Origin: Ancylobacter aquaticus
GTDB lineage: Bacteria > Pseudomonadota > Alphaproteobacteria > Rhizobiales > Xanthobacteraceae
Direction of reading: 5' to 3'
NCBI RefSeq assembly: GCF_004339465.1
Contig: NZ_SMFY01000001.1
Coordinates: 186,001 to 250,000, forward strand
Length of the DNA stretch: 64,000 bases
The translations under genes and the position numbers were made by a program. Positions 11,946 through 20,872 of this stretch are shown here, piece after piece (the first letter of the stretch is position 1; each line of letters begins with the position of its first letter). Below the pieces are notes generated by a model that saw only the letters and a list, made by a program, of their open reading frames with translations, did no database searches and was not told the DNA's origin.

Positions 11946-12410
11946 ATGACATCCCCTTGCCGCATGTCGGACCTGCGCGAGGTTCCCGCTTTCGCCGCCG
12001 TGGTGGCCGAGCGCGTCTGGCGGGCCTGGTGGGAGGCGAAGGGCGTGCCGCTCGCCGCCCTGCGCGCCCGGCTCGACGAGAGCTTCGGCCCGGGCGTGGT
12101 GCCATCGACCTTCGTCGCCCATGAACAGGACCGCTTCCTCGGCTGTGTCGCCCTCATTGCCGCAGATGTCGACCTGCGCCCGGCGCTGACGCCCTGGGTG
12201 GCGGCGCTCTGGGTGGAGCCGGACGCAAGGCGGCAGGGGATCGGCGCGGCGTTGGTGGTGCGCGCGACCGAGGCAGCCTTCGCCGCAGGTCATGAATGCG
12301 TGTATCTGGCGGCGGAAGAGCGACGGGCGTCCTATTACGCCGGACGCGGCTGGACGCTCCTGGAACCCGACGTCGAGGGGCTGGAAATCTTTGTCCGGCG
12401 GAACGGATAG
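11946..12410 (+). CDS. GNAT family N-acetyltransferase
   Basis: A 154-residue acetyl-CoA-dependent acetyltransferase. Motif A is VAALWVEPDARRQGIGAALV with the RRQGIG pyrophosphate loop, followed by a GHECVYLAAEERRASYYAGRG-like motif B region. The substrate is unknown. The stop codon runs directly into a copy of a dispersed palindromic repeat. Confidence 0.85.
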   Translation: MTSPCRMSDLREVPAFAAVVAERVWRAWWEAKGVPLAALRARLDESFGPGVVPSTFVAHEQDRFLGCVALIAADVDLRPALTPWVAALWVEPDARRQGIGAALVVRATEAAFAAGHECVYLAAEERRASYYAGRGWTLLEPDVEGLEIFVRRNG

Positions 12411-12427
12411 AGCACGCGCCGATCAGC
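12409..12427. repeat. dispersed repeat family 1, partial copy
   Basis: The 19-base sequence AGAGCACGCGCCGATCAGC overlaps the end of the GNAT gene. The same string occurs at 13878, and 18 bases of it at 28708. Here the palindromic partner arm is missing or degraded. Confidence 0.6.
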
Positions 12428-12504
12428 CTGGCGCCGCTACTGAGCGAACAAAGCGTTTTTTGTCATAGGGTTGGAAGGCGGATGCCCCGCAGCCGGAGCG
12501 CGCG

Positions 12505-12777
12505 CTACTGGCGATTATAGGGAATGGTGTACTCGCCGCCACGGATGCGCTCGGCCAGCCGCTCGGCGAAACCGGCGGCGGCTTCCTCGCCATAGGTGGC
12601 GACCATGGAGCGGATGGCGGTGAACAGCGCCGCCTGCGCGAGGCAGTCCTCGTCGAGCCCGTCATAGACGGCCTCGTTCCACGCCTCATCGAGATAGGCA
12701 AGCGCGGCATGGCGCTCGTCCTCGTGAGCCTGGTCGGCCTTGTCGTCGATATCGAGCGTTCCAGGAAGCTGAGACAA
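12505..12777 (-). CDS. hypothetical acidic protein
   Basis: A 90-residue helical, acidic protein with no domain I recognise (GTLDIDDKADQAHEDERH near the start, ending ERIRGGEYTIPYNRQ). I chose a TTG start at 12777 because a GGAGG site lies seven bases before it; the longer reading from 12825 adds a low-complexity Arg/Gly stretch. It stands alone on the minus strand. Confidence 0.6.
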   Translation of the reverse strand: MSQLPGTLDIDDKADQAHEDERHAALAYLDEAWNEAVYDGLDEDCLAQAALFTAIRSMVATYGEEAAAGFAERLAERIRGGEYTIPYNRQ

Positions 12778-12945
12778 ACCAAATCCTCCGCGTGCCGAGT
12801 TCCCGCCCCGCGGGGCACGCAACACCCGAACCTTAGCATGCCCCGCCGGTACGTCCGCCCAAGAATTGAAGGACGGTTAATTTGACGCGGCATAAATGCG
12901 ACAGGTGTGACATAATCGTTCGACGAGCACCGGCTGCGGTGCGCC

Positions 12946-13350
12946 TCAGTTGCTGCCGTAGCGGGTCGCGACATCGCGGGCGAGCTTGGCGCCGGTCTCC
13001 AGATAACGCTGGCTGGCCAGTTCCGCCGAAGGCGTGCACACGCGGTAGACTTGCCGGTAGCTCTCATAGCCGGTGTTGAAGGCGCCGGTGAGCTGGCCGC
13101 GCCGGTCGCCCGAGGGCGCCTCGATGTCGAGCATTCCCTGCATCTCGTCGCGCCAGCGCGTCGCTTCGGCCGCGCCGCAGAGCGGACGCAGATAATGCAG
13201 CGCACCGAGAATTTCAGCCAGATGCAGCAGCTCGGCCTCATAGGGCGGCGCGCCGCCCTGCGTCGACTGCGCCGCCGCAGGGCGCGGGGCGAGAGCGAGG
13301 CTCGCCAGCAGCAGGGCGAGCAGGAGGGGGCCGGGCGCAGTGGGTCGCAT
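12946..13350 (-). CDS. TIGR02301 family secreted protein
   Basis: A 134-residue protein starting with a clear signal peptide (MRPTAPGPLLLALLLASLAL, cleavage near AAAQS). The mature part contains ELLHLAEILGALHYLRPLCG, which I recognise from the TIGR02301 family restricted to Rhizobiales. The role is unknown; export to the periplasm is inferred. An ATG start further upstream (13581) would overlap the NUDIX gene and give an Arg-rich leader, so I reject it. Confidence 0.8.
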   Translation of the reverse strand: MRPTAPGPLLLALLLASLALAPRPAAAQSTQGGAPPYEAELLHLAEILGALHYLRPLCGAAEATRWRDEMQGMLDIEAPSGDRRGQLTGAFNTGYESYRQVYRVCTPSAELASQRYLETGAKLARDVATRYGSN

Positions 13351-13399
13351 GCGGCTGTGGTGCGCCGGCGCCGCGCGGGCGTCAAGGGCCCGCACGGGC

Positions 13400-13843
13400 C
13401 TACTGGGCCTGCGGCGCGTCATCGGCCTGCGCCAGCAGCCAAGCGGCCTCGACAATGCCGGCGAGCCCGGGCGTCGTCTCCTGCGGCAGGGCGGCGGGGT
13501 GGAACCAGCCGACTTCCGTCGCCTCCGGCCCCACGCTGGGCTCACCATCGACCCATCGCGCGGCATGGCTGACCACGACAAAATGCGCCGTCAGCGCACC
13601 GGAAGAATCGCGCTGGATGATGTCGAGCGCACCGGCGACGCCGAGAATCTCGCAGGCGACGCCCACCTCCTCCGCGACCTCGCGGATGGCCGCCTGCGCC
13701 AGCGTCTCCCCCGGCTCGACACGGCCGCCCGGCAGCGTCCACAGGCCAAGCGAGGGCGCACGGCCGCGCCGAGCCAGCAGCACCTGCCCGTCGCGGAACA
13801 CGGCAGCGCTGGTGGCGAGCACAGGTCGGATGGGGTTCGGCAT
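13400..13843 (-). CDS. NUDIX hydrolase
   Basis: A 147-residue Nudix protein. The full Nudix box (GX5EX7REUXEEXGU) is present with Gly40, Glu46, Arg54-Glu55, Glu58-Glu59 and Gly61, so it should be catalytically active on a nucleoside-diphosphate compound. The WTLPGG lead-in and the late WFHPAALP segment suggest the ADP-ribose pyrophosphatase-like group. It is upstream of the TIGR02301 gene on the same strand. Confidence 0.9.
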   Translation of the reverse strand: MPNPIRPVLATSAAVFRDGQVLLARRGRAPSLGLWTLPGGRVEPGETLAQAAIREVAEEVGVACEILGVAGALDIIQRDSSGALTAHFVVVSHAARWVDGEPSVGPEATEVGWFHPAALPQETTPGLAGIVEAAWLLAQADDAPQAQ

Positions 13844-13877
13844 GCTGGGTCTCCGGTCGGGCGATTCGGCGCTATTT

Positions 13878-13980
13878 AGAGCACGCGCCGATCAGCATGC
13901 ATCGCACGCTGATCGGAGACGCGTTCTCTCTCTTAGAGTTAGAGGGCGATTTACCGATCAGATTGGTTCAATCTGATCGG
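13878..13980. repeat. dispersed palindromic repeat family 1, full composite copy
   Basis: Starts with AGAGCACGCGCCGATCAGC (13878-13896), whose GATCAGC arm pairs with GCTGATC at 13909-13915. A second, perfect hairpin follows: CCGATCAGATTG (13954-13965), loop GTT, CAATCTGATCGG (13969-13980). It lies between the NUDIX gene and the porin-like gene and looks like a REP/BIME-type element. Confidence 0.75.
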
Positions 13981-14092
13981 ATCGCACTCTAGCCGGATAT
14001 GGGCGGCGCTCCGGCGCGGCCAGCGCTTGACCGCGCCCGATTGGAGCCGCATTCGGATCGGAAGGTTCGATTTTTGAGGGCAGCGGGAGCGG

Positions 14093-14404
14093 ATGATGGG
14101 CAGCACGGCGCAACGCGGAACGGTTTCGCGGCACCTCGGCGCCATCGCTGCGCTGGTTGCCGGCGTGACGGCCCTCGGCACCCTCCCAGCGTTGGCGCAG
14201 GCGTCCGGGCCCAGCGGCAAGGCCGACGCGGCGGGGGTCAAATCCGATCCCGCCTGCGCCAGTCATGGCGCCGGCTTCGCCCGCCTGCCCGGCTCATCGA
14301 CCTGCGTGAAGATCAGCGGCAGCGTGCAGGTCGACCTCTATTCCAGCGACATGAACAGCACGAGCCGCGTCGACGCGCTGTCACCGGGGTTGAAGAGCAG
14401 ATAG
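14093..14404 (+). CDS. short porin-like secreted protein
   Basis: A 103-residue protein with a signal peptide (hydrophobic core about residues 15-35, ending LPALAQA). It then has a DPACASHGAGFARLPGSSTC-VKISGSVQVD segment that copies the N-terminal start of Rhizobiales Porin_2 proteins (Omp2/RopA type: C-x-x-YGAGF-PGT-TCLKISGYVR). The barrel itself is absent; the frame stops about 25 residues later, 10 bases before the convergent dapE stop. It may be a true small member of the family or a porin stub. Confidence 0.6.
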   Translation: MMGSTAQRGTVSRHLGAIAALVAGVTALGTLPALAQASGPSGKADAAGVKSDPACASHGAGFARLPGSSTCVKISGSVQVDLYSSDMNSTSRVDALSPGLKSR

Positions 14405-14414
14405 GCGCGCGCGT

Positions 14415-15752
14415 TCAGCGCCCAAAAACGGCGAAATAGCGAGCCAACACCCCGGCATAGACGCGGGCGAGGGCGCGGACCTCGTCGATGGGCGTGGATT
14501 CGTCCACCGCATGCATGGACGTACCGACCAGCCCGAACTCGATCACCGGGCAGCAATCCTTGATGAAGCGGGCATCGGAGGTGCCCCCCGTGGTGGAAAG
14601 TTCCGGCCGCCGGCCGGTGGCCTCACGGATCGCCTCGACCACGAGGTCGACAAACGCCCCTGGGGCGGTGAGGAAGCTGTCAGAGGAGCGCTCCTCGAAG
14701 GCGAGGGCGAAACGCACCTCGTTGCCGGCCGCCGTCGTCATGCGGCGCGCGATCTCGGCGGCGAGCGTGTCCGGCGTCCACAGATCGTTGAAACGGATGT
14801 TGAAGCGCGCCCGCGCCTCGGCGGGAATGACGTTGAAGGCCGGGTTGCCGACATCGACCGAGACAACTTCGAGATTTGACGCCTGGAAATGATCGTTGCC
14901 GCCGTCGAGCGGCTCGGCCTTGAGCGCGGCGAGCAGCTTCACCATGCCGGGAATCGGGTTCTCGGCGAGGTGTGGGTAGCCCACATGCCCCTGCCGTCCA
15001 TGGACCGTGAGCGTGCCCGAGAGCGAGCCACGCCGGCCGATCTTCACCATGTCGCCCAGCACCGCCCGCGAGGTGGGCTCGCCCAGCACGCAATGGTCGG
15101 TTCGCTCGTCCCGGTCGGCGAGCCAGCGCAGCAGCTTCTCGGTGCCGTTGATGGCCGGGCCTTCCTCGTCGCCGGTGAGCAGGAAGGAGACCGAGCCCGG
15201 CAGGTCCGCGTGATCGGGGTCATGGCCATGGGCGGCGGCGAAATCCAGCCCGGCGGCGATGAAGGCGGCGACGCCGCCCTTCATGTCGACCGCGCCACGA
15301 CCATAGATCATCCCGTCCTGGATCGCGCCCTCGAAAGGGGGGAAGCGCCAGTGCTCGGCATTGCCCGGCGGCACCACGTCGGTATGGCCGGCAAAGCACA
15401 GATTGGGGCCGCGCCTGCCGAAGCGGGCGTAGAGATTTTCCACATCCGGCGTGTCCGGGCCGGTGAGTGTCACCCGGTGGGTGGCGAAGCCGGCATTGGA
15501 CAGCAGCGCGTCGAGATAGGCCAACGCGCCGCCCTCGTGCGGCGTCACCGAAGGGCAGCGGATGAGCGTGCGCAGGATCTCGACGGGGTCGGCGGCGATT
15601 TCAGGCGAATCTGTAATATCAGACAGTATCGGATCTAAGTACGCCGCAGCCTCACTGTGAATCGGCCTTACAGCGTCTCGAAGGCCTTTTAAATATTGTA
15701 TTGCTCCCGGATCGGACGACGATACTTCTGGTGCCCGATTACGCTTCGCCAT
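14415..15752 (-). CDS. dapE: succinyl-diaminopimelate desuccinylase with unusual N-terminal extension
   Basis: Hydrolyses N-succinyl-LL-diaminopimelate in lysine and cell-wall synthesis. Metal ligands are seen in [28 protein letters not shown] and the C-terminal SMHAVDES. A normal DapE has about 380 residues and would begin near [17 protein letters not shown]. Here about 57 residues precede that point ([20 protein letters not shown] onward), encoded by clearly AT-richer DNA. A GGAGG site before ATG 15752 supports this long start, and I see no usable start codon nearer the conserved region. Confidence 0.88.
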   Translation of the reverse strand: MAKRNRAPEVSSSDPGAIQYLKGLRDAVRPIHSEAAAYLDPILSDITDSPEIAADPVEILRTLIRCPSVTPHEGGALAYLDALLSNAGFATHRVTLTGPDTPDVENLYARFGRRGPNLCFAGHTDVVPPGNAEHWRFPPFEGAIQDGMIYGRGAVDMKGGVAAFIAAGLDFAAAHGHDPDHADLPGSVSFLLTGDEEGPAINGTEKLLRWLADRDERTDHCVLGEPTSRAVLGDMVKIGRRGSLSGTLTVHGRQGHVGYPHLAENPIPGMVKLLAALKAEPLDGGNDHFQASNLEVVSVDVGNPAFNVIPAEARARFNIRFNDLWTPDTLAAEIARRMTTAAGNEVRFALAFEERSSDSFLTAPGAFVDLVVEAIREATGRRPELSTTGGTSDARFIKDCCPVIEFGLVGTSMHAVDESTPIDEVRALARVYAGVLARYFAVFGR

Positions 15753-15927
15753 CTCTAATGCCTCCGGCTATCGAACTACATTGCCGCAACCGTCGGGAGC
15801 AGGAGTTATTGGTGTTATCGCAATGGCGAGAGAGACAGTCCACTCTGCAACGGACACACATGTAGCACGATGCTTCCCACTACGCTTTATCATCGGTTTG
15901 AGGTGGCTTCGAGCCCGAGGCGCGCCC

Positions 15928-16770
15928 TCAGTCCCGCAGCAGGTCGTTGATCGAGGTCTTGGACCGGGTCTGCTCATCCACCCGCTTGACGATGACCGCG
16001 CAGTAGAGCGAAGGGCCGGGCTGCCCGTTGGGCAGCGGCTTGCCGGGCAGGGCGCCGGGCACGACCACCGAATAGGCCGGCACTTCGCCGACGAAGACCT
16101 CGCCGGTGGCGCGATCGACGATCTTGGTGGTGGCGGAGATGAACACGCCCATGGAGAGCACCGCGCCGCGGCGCACGATGACGCCCTCCACCACTTCCGA
16201 GCGGGCGCCGATGAAGCAGTCGTCCTCGATGATAACCGGGCCGGCCTGCAGCGGCTCCAGCACGCCGCCAATGCCGACGCCGCCCGAAAGATGCACGTTC
16301 TTGCCGATCTGCGCGCAGGAGCCGACCGTCGCCCAGGTGTCGACCATCGAGCCGGCATCGACGCGTGCGCCGAGATTCACGAAGGACGGCATCAGCACCA
16401 CATTAGGCGCGATGAAAGCGGAACGGCGGACGATGGCGCCCGGCACGGCGCGGAAGCCGGCCGCGCGGAACTCGGCCTCCCCCCAGCTCTCGAACTTGGA
16501 GGGCACCTTGTCCCACCAATGGGCGCCGCCGGGGGCGCCGGGAATGGCGGTCATGTCGTTGAGGCGGAAGGAGAGCAGCACCGCCTTCTTGAGCCACTGG
16601 TTCACCACCCAGTTGCCATCTGCGCCCGGCTCGGCAACGCGCGCGGTCCCGGCGTCGAGCAGGCTGAGCGCCTCGTTCACCGCGAGGCGGATCTCGCCGC
16701 CGGTCTCGAAATTGACCTCGGCCCGGTTCTCGAAGGCGGTCTCGATGATGCTCTGAAGCTGGCTCGACAT
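15928..16770 (-). CDS. dapD: 2,3,4,5-tetrahydropyridine-2,6-dicarboxylate N-succinyltransferase
   Basis: Succinylates tetrahydrodipicolinate, the step upstream of DapC/DapE in lysine synthesis. 280 residues with a helical N-terminal domain and a left-handed beta-helix of hexapeptide repeats ([35 protein letters not shown]). Start chosen at the ATG of [10 protein letters not shown] with a GGAGAG site; a longer in-frame start at 16821 adds a basic leader absent from the family. dapE lies downstream, 175 bases away across an AT-rich gap. Confidence 0.96.
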   Translation of the reverse strand: MSSQLQSIIETAFENRAEVNFETGGEIRLAVNEALSLLDAGTARVAEPGADGNWVVNQWLKKAVLLSFRLNDMTAIPGAPGGAHWWDKVPSKFESWGEAEFRAAGFRAVPGAIVRRSAFIAPNVVLMPSFVNLGARVDAGSMVDTWATVGSCAQIGKNVHLSGGVGIGGVLEPLQAGPVIIEDDCFIGARSEVVEGVIVRRGAVLSMGVFISATTKIVDRATGEVFVGEVPAYSVVVPGALPGKPLPNGQPGPSLYCAVIVKRVDEQTRSKTSINDLLRD

Positions 16771-16832
16771 GTCACTCTCCGCTGTTCGCGGTCTTGTCCG
16801 GTCGCGGGGCGCTTCTGTCAACGGTCGAGTGG

Positions 16833-17570
16833 CTACATCCCCGCCCGCAGGCTGACCAGCAATGCCGTCAGATCGTCCGTCACCACGTCTATATGGGCAC
16901 CGTCGCGGCCCTCATGCTCCCACGCCTCGCGGTCGGCGGGGTTCACGGCGAGGCCCGGTGGCACCACCAGAACGGTGCGCATGCCGAGCTGATGCGGCAC
17001 TTCGAGATTGCGGGCGAGGTCCTCGAACATCGCCGCGCGGGTCGGGTCGACGTCGAAGCGCTGCAGGAAGCCGCGATAGGCGATCTCGTGCGGCTTGGGG
17101 TGGAACTCGGAGGAGACGATGTCGTGCACATCGGCGAAGTGGTCGGAAATGCCGAGCTTGGCGAGAACCTGCTCGGCATGGCCGCGCGAGCCGTTGGTGT
17201 AGACCAGCTTGCGCCCCGGCAGCGCGCCCAGCGCTTCCCCGAGCGCCGGGGCGGCGTTGAGGCTGGCGAGGTCGATGGCGTGGACGTGGGCGAGAAAATC
17301 GTCCGGATCCATCGCGTGCTCGATCATCAGCCCGCGCAGCGAAGTGCCGTATTTCCGGTAATAGCCCTTCTGCAGCGCGAACGCCTCGTCGAGCGTCAGG
17401 CCGAGGAAGTTGGCGATATAGGCGCGCATCTTCATGTCGATCTGCCGCCACAGGTCGAGCCCGGGCGGATAGAGCGTGTTGTCGAGGTCGAACACCCACG
17501 TCTCGACGTGGGAGAAGTCGGTGCGCGAGACGTCGACGGGCGATGGGGCGGCAGCGGGGGATAGCGTCAT
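16833..17570 (-). CDS. HAD family pyrimidine 5'-nucleotidase
   Basis: A 245-residue HAD-like hydrolase. Motif I is [12 protein letters not shown] with the nucleophilic Asp and the general-acid Asp two residues later. [11 protein letters not shown] gives motif II, and a Lys in [10 protein letters not shown] and the acidic MFEDLARNL give motifs III and IV. The DNTLYP version is typical of the Sdt1/pyrimidine nucleotidase group. Start set by a GGAGGAAG site. It lies upstream of dapD in the same orientation. Confidence 0.85.
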   Translation of the reverse strand: MTLSPAAAPSPVDVSRTDFSHVETWVFDLDNTLYPPGLDLWRQIDMKMRAYIANFLGLTLDEAFALQKGYYRKYGTSLRGLMIEHAMDPDDFLAHVHAIDLASLNAAPALGEALGALPGRKLVYTNGSRGHAEQVLAKLGISDHFADVHDIVSSEFHPKPHEIAYRGFLQRFDVDPTRAAMFEDLARNLEVPHQLGMRTVLVVPPGLAVNPADREAWEHEGRDGAHIDVVTDDLTALLVSLRAGM

Positions 17571-17612
17571 GGCTTCCTCCATAGCGAATGCCGGCCGTCC
17601 GGGCGAGGCCTT

Positions 17613-17678
17613 CGTCATCCCGGCCCCGTCACGCCGTCATACCGAGTGACGTTTACATCGGCGGGACCAGGGATGACG
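17613..17678. repeat. dispersed repeat family 2, degenerate copy
   Basis: CGTCATCCC at 17613-17621 pairs with GGGATGACG at 17670-17678. The same inverted arms bound longer copies at 25085-25173 and 63900-63993. It fills the gap between argB and the nucleotidase gene. Confidence 0.5.
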
Positions 17679-17687
17679 TACTGCCGC

Positions 17688-18593
17688 TCACCGCGTGATG
17701 AGCGTTCCCGCGCCGTGGTCGGTCAGCAGTTCCAGCAGCACCGCATGCGGCACCTTGCCGTCGAGGATCACCACCCCCTCTACGCCCTGTTCCAGCGCGT
17801 AGATGCAGGTTTCCACCTTCGGGATCATGCCGCCGGAAATGGTGCCGTCGGCAATCAGCGCGCGGGCCTGCGCGATGGTCAGCTCCTTGATGAGCTGCTT
17901 GTCAGCGTCGAGCACGCCGGGCACGTCGGTCAGCAGCAGCAGCCGCTTGGCGTCGAGTGCCCCGGCGATGGCGCCGGCGAAGGTGTCGGCATTGACGTTG
18001 AAGGTGCCGCCCCCCTTGCCAGTGGCCAAGGGGGCGAGGACCGGAATCAACTCGCGGCCGAGGATCTGGTCGAGCACGGTGGTGTCCACCGTCTCCGGCT
18101 CGCCGACGAAGCCGAGGTCGATCACCTGCTCGATGTTCGAATCGGGGTCGCGCACCGAGCGCGTCACCTTGGAGGCAACGACCATGTTGCCGTCCTTGCC
18201 GGAAAGGCCCAGCGCCTTGCCACCGGCCTCATTAATGAAGCCGACGAGCGATTTGTTGATCGAACCGGCCAGCACCATCTCGACGATCTCGACGGTGGCT
18301 TTGTCGGTGATGCGCAGCCCGGCGGCGAATTCCGACTTGATGCCGAGCTTGGCCAGCATGGCGCCGATCTGCGGGCCGCCGCCATGCACCACGACCGGGT
18401 TCACGCCGGACTGTTCGAGCAGCACGATGTCCTGCGCAAAATCCCGCGCCACCTGCTCGTCGCCCATGGCGTGGCCGCCATATTTCACCACGATGACGGC
18501 GTCGTCATAGCGCTGCATGTGCGGCAGCGCCTGCACCAGCACGCGGGCCTTGGTGTGGTCGTCGATGGTCTCGGCGGTGGTCTCGGCGGTCAT
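17688..18593 (-). CDS. argB: acetylglutamate kinase
   Basis: Second step of arginine synthesis, phosphorylating N-acetylglutamate. 301 residues. The nucleotide-binding [11 protein letters not shown] and [14 protein letters not shown] loops, the [15 protein letters not shown] segment and the DVPGVLD segment are all in place. The start at MTAETTAET matches family length; a GTG at 18668 would add 25 Pro-rich residues. The enzyme family is usually arginine-feedback sensitive, which cannot be judged here. Confidence 0.97.
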   Translation of the reverse strand: MTAETTAETIDDHTKARVLVQALPHMQRYDDAVIVVKYGGHAMGDEQVARDFAQDIVLLEQSGVNPVVVHGGGPQIGAMLAKLGIKSEFAAGLRITDKATVEIVEMVLAGSINKSLVGFINEAGGKALGLSGKDGNMVVASKVTRSVRDPDSNIEQVIDLGFVGEPETVDTTVLDQILGRELIPVLAPLATGKGGGTFNVNADTFAGAIAGALDAKRLLLLTDVPGVLDADKQLIKELTIAQARALIADGTISGGMIPKVETCIYALEQGVEGVVILDGKVPHAVLLELLTDHGAGTLITR

Positions 18594-18803
18594 GGCGGGT
18601 CCGTGCACGGGGAGCGGGGTCAGGGACGGCGCGAAGGGCCGCGCGGGCGGCCGGATCGGGGAGTGCACTTCTAGCCGATTTCAATGACGCTTCTCAATCA
18701 TCGCCTTGTGTCGCAGGCATGGCCGCGTGCCGGGCGGGCGTGCAAGCCATGGCTTGCAGCGGCGAACCTGTCCGACGGCTCGTGCGCATGCCATATCCAG
18801 CCC

Positions 18804-20300
18804 ATGGACACGCCCTCCACCCGCAAGCCGCTCAAGGCCCGCTTCGTCGAAGGCTCGACCCTGCGCCATGTCGCGACCATGACGGCGGCCGGCTCGGTCG
18901 GCCTCATGGCGGTGTTCGTCGTCGACCTTTTGAACCTGTTCTACATCTCCATGCTCGGCGAGGAGGAACTCGCTGCGGCCATTGGCTATGCCGGCACGGT
19001 GATGTTCTTCACCACCTCGGTGGGCATCGGGGTGATGATCGCCGGTTCGGCACTGGTGTCACGGGCGATCGGCAGCGGACGGGTGGGCGACGGGCGGCGC
19101 CTCTCCACCTCGTCATTGATCTACATGGCGCTGGCCACCGGGCTGATGACGCTCGCCATGCTGCCCTTCCTCGGCCCGCTGCTGGCGCTGCTCGGCGCCA
19201 CGGGGCGCACGCTGGAACTGGCGCGGAATTTTCTGCTCATCGTGCTGCCCTCGACGCCGCTGCTCGGCATCGGCATGGCGGCGTCGGGCACGCTGCGCGG
19301 CATTGGCGACGCGCGGCGCTCCATGTGGGTCACGCTGTCGGGCGGCCTCGCCACTGCGGTGCTCGACCCGCTACTGATTCTCTGGCTTGGCCTCGGCGTC
19401 GAAGGCGCGGCCATCGCCACGGTGCTGGCGCGCATCATCATGACCGCCTACGGGCTCAACGCCGTCATCCGGGTGCATCGGCTCGCGGCTCGCCCGAGGC
19501 TGGCCGACTTTGTCAGCGATCTGGCGCCGCTCTCGGCCATTGCGGTGCCGGCAATCCTCACCAACATCGCCACCCCGGTCGGCAATGCCTATGTTACCCA
19601 CGCGCTCGCCCCGCACGGCGACGCGGCGGTGGCGGCGTGGGCGGTGATCGGCCGCCTGATCCCTGTCGCCTTCGGCCCGCTTTTCGCGCTCACCGGCGCC
19701 ATCGGCCCGGTGATCGGCCAGAATGTGGGCGCGCAACGCTATGACCGGGTGCGGCAGACGGTGCGCGACAGCCTGAAGCTCACCGTGGCCTATGTGCTCG
19801 GCGTCTGGCTGTTGCTGGCGCTGGCCCACCAGCCCATCGCCGGGGTGTTCGGCCTGTCGGCGGAGGGCGTGGCGCTGGTCGAGTTTTTCTGCCTCTATGC
19901 GGCGGGCGCCTATGTGTTCTTCGGCGCGCTGTTCGTCGCCAATGCCGCGTTCAACAATCTCGGCGCGCCGCTGCTCTCCACCCTGTTCAACTGGGGGCGG
20001 GCGACGCTCGGCACCATTCCCTTCGTCTGGCTGGGCGGGCGCTGGTACGGCGTCGAGGGGGTCATCGCCGGGCAGGCGCTGGGCTCGGTCGCCTTCGGCG
20101 TGGCGGCGCTGATCTGTGCCTTCGCCGTGGTGCGCCGGCTGCACGACGGCACGCCTCCGCCGGCCCCGGCAACGGTGCTGGCCGGCGCCGAACTTCCGCC
20201 CTTCTCGCGCGGCGAAGACGCCCCCGCAATCGAGACGGCGGAAAGCCCCTTTCCGGCGGGAGAGCCGGCCCCCTTCCCACGCACGCAGGAGAACGGATAG
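18804..20300 (+). CDS. MATE family efflux transporter
   Basis: A polytopic inner-membrane protein of 498 residues with about 12 membrane helices in two similar halves (each with an early GxxxP/N-rich helix pair, e.g. VVDLLNLFYISMLGEEELAA and AVPAILTNIATPVGNAYVTH). It exports drugs or other cations using a Na+ or H+ gradient. The last 50 residues form a Pro/Glu-rich cytoplasmic tail. Start chosen at MDTPSTRKPLKARF; the in-frame extension upstream is Cys/Trp-rich and unlikely. It is divergent from argB. Confidence 0.88.
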   Translation: MDTPSTRKPLKARFVEGSTLRHVATMTAAGSVGLMAVFVVDLLNLFYISMLGEEELAAAIGYAGTVMFFTTSVGIGVMIAGSALVSRAIGSGRVGDGRRLSTSSLIYMALATGLMTLAMLPFLGPLLALLGATGRTLELARNFLLIVLPSTPLLGIGMAASGTLRGIGDARRSMWVTLSGGLATAVLDPLLILWLGLGVEGAAIATVLARIIMTAYGLNAVIRVHRLAARPRLADFVSDLAPLSAIAVPAILTNIATPVGNAYVTHALAPHGDAAVAAWAVIGRLIPVAFGPLFALTGAIGPVIGQNVGAQRYDRVRQTVRDSLKLTVAYVLGVWLLLALAHQPIAGVFGLSAEGVALVEFFCLYAAGAYVFFGALFVANAAFNNLGAPLLSTLFNWGRATLGTIPFVWLGGRWYGVEGVIAGQALGSVAFGVAALICAFAVVRRLHDGTPPPAPATVLAGAELPPFSRGEDAPAIETAESPFPAGEPAPFPRTQENG

Positions 20301-20309
20301 AGTACGGGG

Positions 20310-20813
20310 ATGAGCGATACCAGCTTTCCGGACCTTGTGCTGCCCGACCTCGTCATGCCCCCGGACGGGCGCCAGTCGGAGACCGCGCGCGGCATCCAGC
20401 GCGGGGCGCTGCGCTATCTTGGCGCGCGCGGGCTCATGGGCGTGCCGGAATTCTGCCTGGCCTCCGGCCGCCGGGCGGATATCGCCGCGCTCGACATGCG
20501 CGGGGAGGTATGGGTGATCGAGATCAAGTCCTCGGTCATCGACTTCCGCACTGACCGCAAATGGGCCGAGTACCGCCAGCATTGCGACCGGCTGTTCTTC
20601 GCCGTCGGGCCGGATTTCCCGCTGGACATCCTTCCCGAGGACACCGGCATCCTGGTCGCCGACCCGTTCGGCGCCGGGTTGATGCGCGAGGCGCCTCACC
20701 ACCCCATGGCCGGCGCCACCCGCAGGGCGCTGACCCTGCGCTTCGCCCGCGCCGCCGCCGGCCGGCTGATGGGGCTGATGGACCCCGAGGCGCTGCGCGG
20801 CGTCGCGCTTTAG
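20310..20813 (+). CDS. mmcB: MmcB family DNA repair protein
   Basis: A 167-residue PD-(D/E)XK nuclease-fold protein. Core residues are Asp57 (GRRADIAALD), Glu71 and Lys73 (VIEIKSS), followed by a QHCDRLFFAV helix. The family corresponds to Caulobacter MmcB, a mitomycin-C-inducible repair factor in the SOS regulon. It starts ten bases after the MATE stop and is followed 59 bases later by mutS, giving a small repair cluster. No perfect LexA box is visible in front of it. Confidence 0.9.
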   Translation: MSDTSFPDLVLPDLVMPPDGRQSETARGIQRGALRYLGARGLMGVPEFCLASGRRADIAALDMRGEVWVIEIKSSVIDFRTDRKWAEYRQHCDRLFFAVGPDFPLDILPEDTGILVADPFGAGLMREAPHHPMAGATRRALTLRFARAAAGRLMGLMDPEALRGVAL

Positions 20814-20872
20814 GGGGGATAACCGGCCATGGCGCTTGAAACGCGGCCCCTGCCTCTGCCAGCGTCCCTTTC

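Noticed and set aside
20291..20305. GAAC-N7-GTAC resembling an alphaproteobacterial LexA box in front of mmcB
   Set aside because: It lies on the last codons of the MATE gene, deviates from GAAC-N7-GAAC, and almost the same string (GAACGGATAGAGCAC) ends the unrelated GNAT gene at 12401, so chance or a shared repeat explains it.
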